Source of the DNA: Anabaena sp. FACHB-1237
GTDB lineage: Bacteria; Cyanobacteriota; Cyanobacteriia; Cyanobacteriales; Nostocaceae
DNA length: 64,000 nt
Direction: 5' to 3'
NCBI RefSeq assembly: GCF_014696225.1
Contig: NZ_JACJPV010000015.1
Coordinates: 1 to 64,000 of the forward strand
The first letter of the stretch is position 1, and each line of letters starts with the position of its first letter. The notes under the pieces are model-generated. The model was given only the letters and a program-made list of their open reading frames with translations, had not been told where the DNA came from and searched no databases. This document shows positions 63,242 to 64,000 of this stretch, piece after piece. A program made the translations under genes and the position numbers.

Positions 63242-64000
63242 TTAATCTTGACAAAAATTTCTAACATATTCCCTAAAAAGGGGAGATAAATCAAATAATA
63301 TATTATCATTTTCAATTTTGTGAATTAAATACCTTTTTTGTAGAGATTCTAACCCATTAATAAAGTTAGTGGAAGATAATTCTAACCTACTTTTTAAATC
63401 TTCTCTGGATATGGGTTGATTATACTTACTCAATGCTAAAATAATCTGTTGTTCAATGGGTGATATTTTGTGAAATATTTGGCTAAATAAAGATTGCATT
63501 TCTTGGGTAATTATTAATTCATTTTCTGCTAAAAATTCACTAACTTTACCATTAAAAATCTTTTTAATTGAGATGGCAATAGTTTTTATAAACAATGGAT
63601 GACCTGTATATAATATCATTAAGTTTAACCAAGTATCTTCATCTTTTAATCCGGTATTTTTGAGAATATCTATATTTTCTAGTCCTGATAGTTCTAAAGA
63701 TTTGATAGGATATAATTCTTCATCTAAAGATTCCATTTCTGGACATTGTTCTTGACTGATTAAAATTACATGACTTTGATGTTGGGTTTCTGTAATCATT
63801 TTGAATAAGGTTTGATAGTCTTGATATTCTGGTTGATATTTTCCCGCAAATTGATGAGGAGTAAAGATATTTTGTACATCATCAAGGATTATTAAACATT
63901 TTTTATTTGTGAGAATATCAAATAATTGTTTTAATTTATCATTTATAGTTGCTTTGGGTTGTTGTTGACAAGTATTTAATAAGTCGTTAATTAGTAAATT
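63242..64000 (-). CDS. STAND (NB-ARC-like) ATPase, C-terminal part (gene continues beyond window)
   Basis: The minus-strand frame is open from the right edge of the window to the stop at 63242 (252 residues visible). It shows the Walker B strand KKCLIILDDVQNIF, then YQTLFKMITETQHQSHVILI with the sensor-like SQE, and a winged-helix region (FHKISPIEQQIILALSKYNQ, then SREDLKSRLELSS). This follows the cyanobacterial NB-ARC/AAA proteins that usually carry C-terminal WD40 or TPR sensors. Here the protein ends soon after the winged helix (LFREYVRNFCQD), with no repeat domain. STAND ATPases act as switches in signalling or phage defence (family knowledge). An ATG at 63797-63799 is internal and not the start. 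Confidence 0.85.
   Translation of the reverse strand, partial: NLLINDLLNTCQQQPKATINDKLKQLFDILTNKKCLIILDDVQNIFTPHQFAGKYQPEYQDYQTLFKMITETQHQSHVILISQEQCPEMESLDEELYPIKSLELSGLENIDILKNTGLKDEDTWLNLMILYTGHPLFIKTIAISIKKIFNGKVSEFLAENELIITQEMQSLFSQIFHKISPIEQQIILALSKYNQPISREDLKSRLELSSTNFINGLESLQKRYLIHKIENDNILFDLSPLFREYVRNFCQD

Noticed and set aside
1-64000. tRNA, rRNA, tmRNA or riboswitch genes
   Set aside because: Intergenic stretches were read for cloverleaf-like and known leader motifs and none was convincing. A covariance-model search could still reveal a small RNA.

Overview
The window looks like the chromosome of a cyanobacterium, most likely a filamentous member of the Nostocales with an AT-rich genome (Anabaena/Dolichospermum/Aphanizomenon-like). 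The evidence is photosynthesis genes (petB-petD, chlM, a one-helix Hli protein), the oxygen-reducing diflavin pair flv1/flv3, cyanobacterial families such as DUF1825, Uma2 and DUF29, many GCGATCGC (HIP1) octamers, and abundant short palindromic dispersed repeats. The species assignment is inference.

Layout. 1-2.8 kb: the end of an IS200/IS605-type TnpB, a small hypothetical gene, lipA and truB. 2.9-14.6 kb: an accessory island. It holds a phospholipase-D/helicase fusion, an Rpn-type nuclease gene, a broken C-terminal copy of a large Eco57I-like DNA methyltransferase, a Uma2 gene, an antitoxin/PIN-toxin pair, an AbrB-type antitoxin with a truncated Doc toxin, the full-length methyltransferase and a DUF29 gene. 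14.9-26.7 kb: a DszC/SfnB-like flavoprotein divergent from msrB, a tandem hairpin repeat array, Uma2, flv1, flv3, coaX, chlM and a polyamine ABC operon (potA-potD-potB, no potC). 27.2-41.5 kb: PBP2, cysS, sigA, gyrB carrying a 435-residue HNH intein, miaA, a fused amino-acid ABC protein (BgtB-like), lipB and ald. 41.7-47.0 kb: an Hli protein, a small membrane protein, a WD40 pseudogene and a single-chain Type IIG restriction-modification enzyme. 47.1-53.5 kb: the aa3-type cytochrome oxidase operon ctaC-ctaD-ctaE, divergent from the haem A synthesis genes ctaA and ctaB. 53.9-64 kb: a zinc-ribbon membrane protein, a glycosyltransferase remnant cut by a MITE-like repeat, an anti-sigma kinase, petB-petD divergent from ctpA, a DUF1825 protein, PBP1A, tyrS, Uma2 and the 3' part of a STAND (NB-ARC-like) ATPase.

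How the genes work together. lipA and lipB (37 kb apart) form the endogenous lipoylation route. ctaA and ctaB make the haem A for the adjacent cta oxidase. petB and petD form the cytochrome b6 core. flv1 and flv3 should form the photosystem I electron valve to oxygen. PBP2 and PBP1A serve cell-wall synthesis. The 3-14 kb island and the 43 kb enzyme are likely anti-phage or mobile-DNA functions. The main points for a second look are the PLD-helicase plus Eco57I methyltransferase gene set, its C-terminal duplicate, two decayed toxin-antitoxin modules abutting tail to tail, the gyrB intein, and several families of short inverted-repeat elements that punctuate nearly every intergenic gap.
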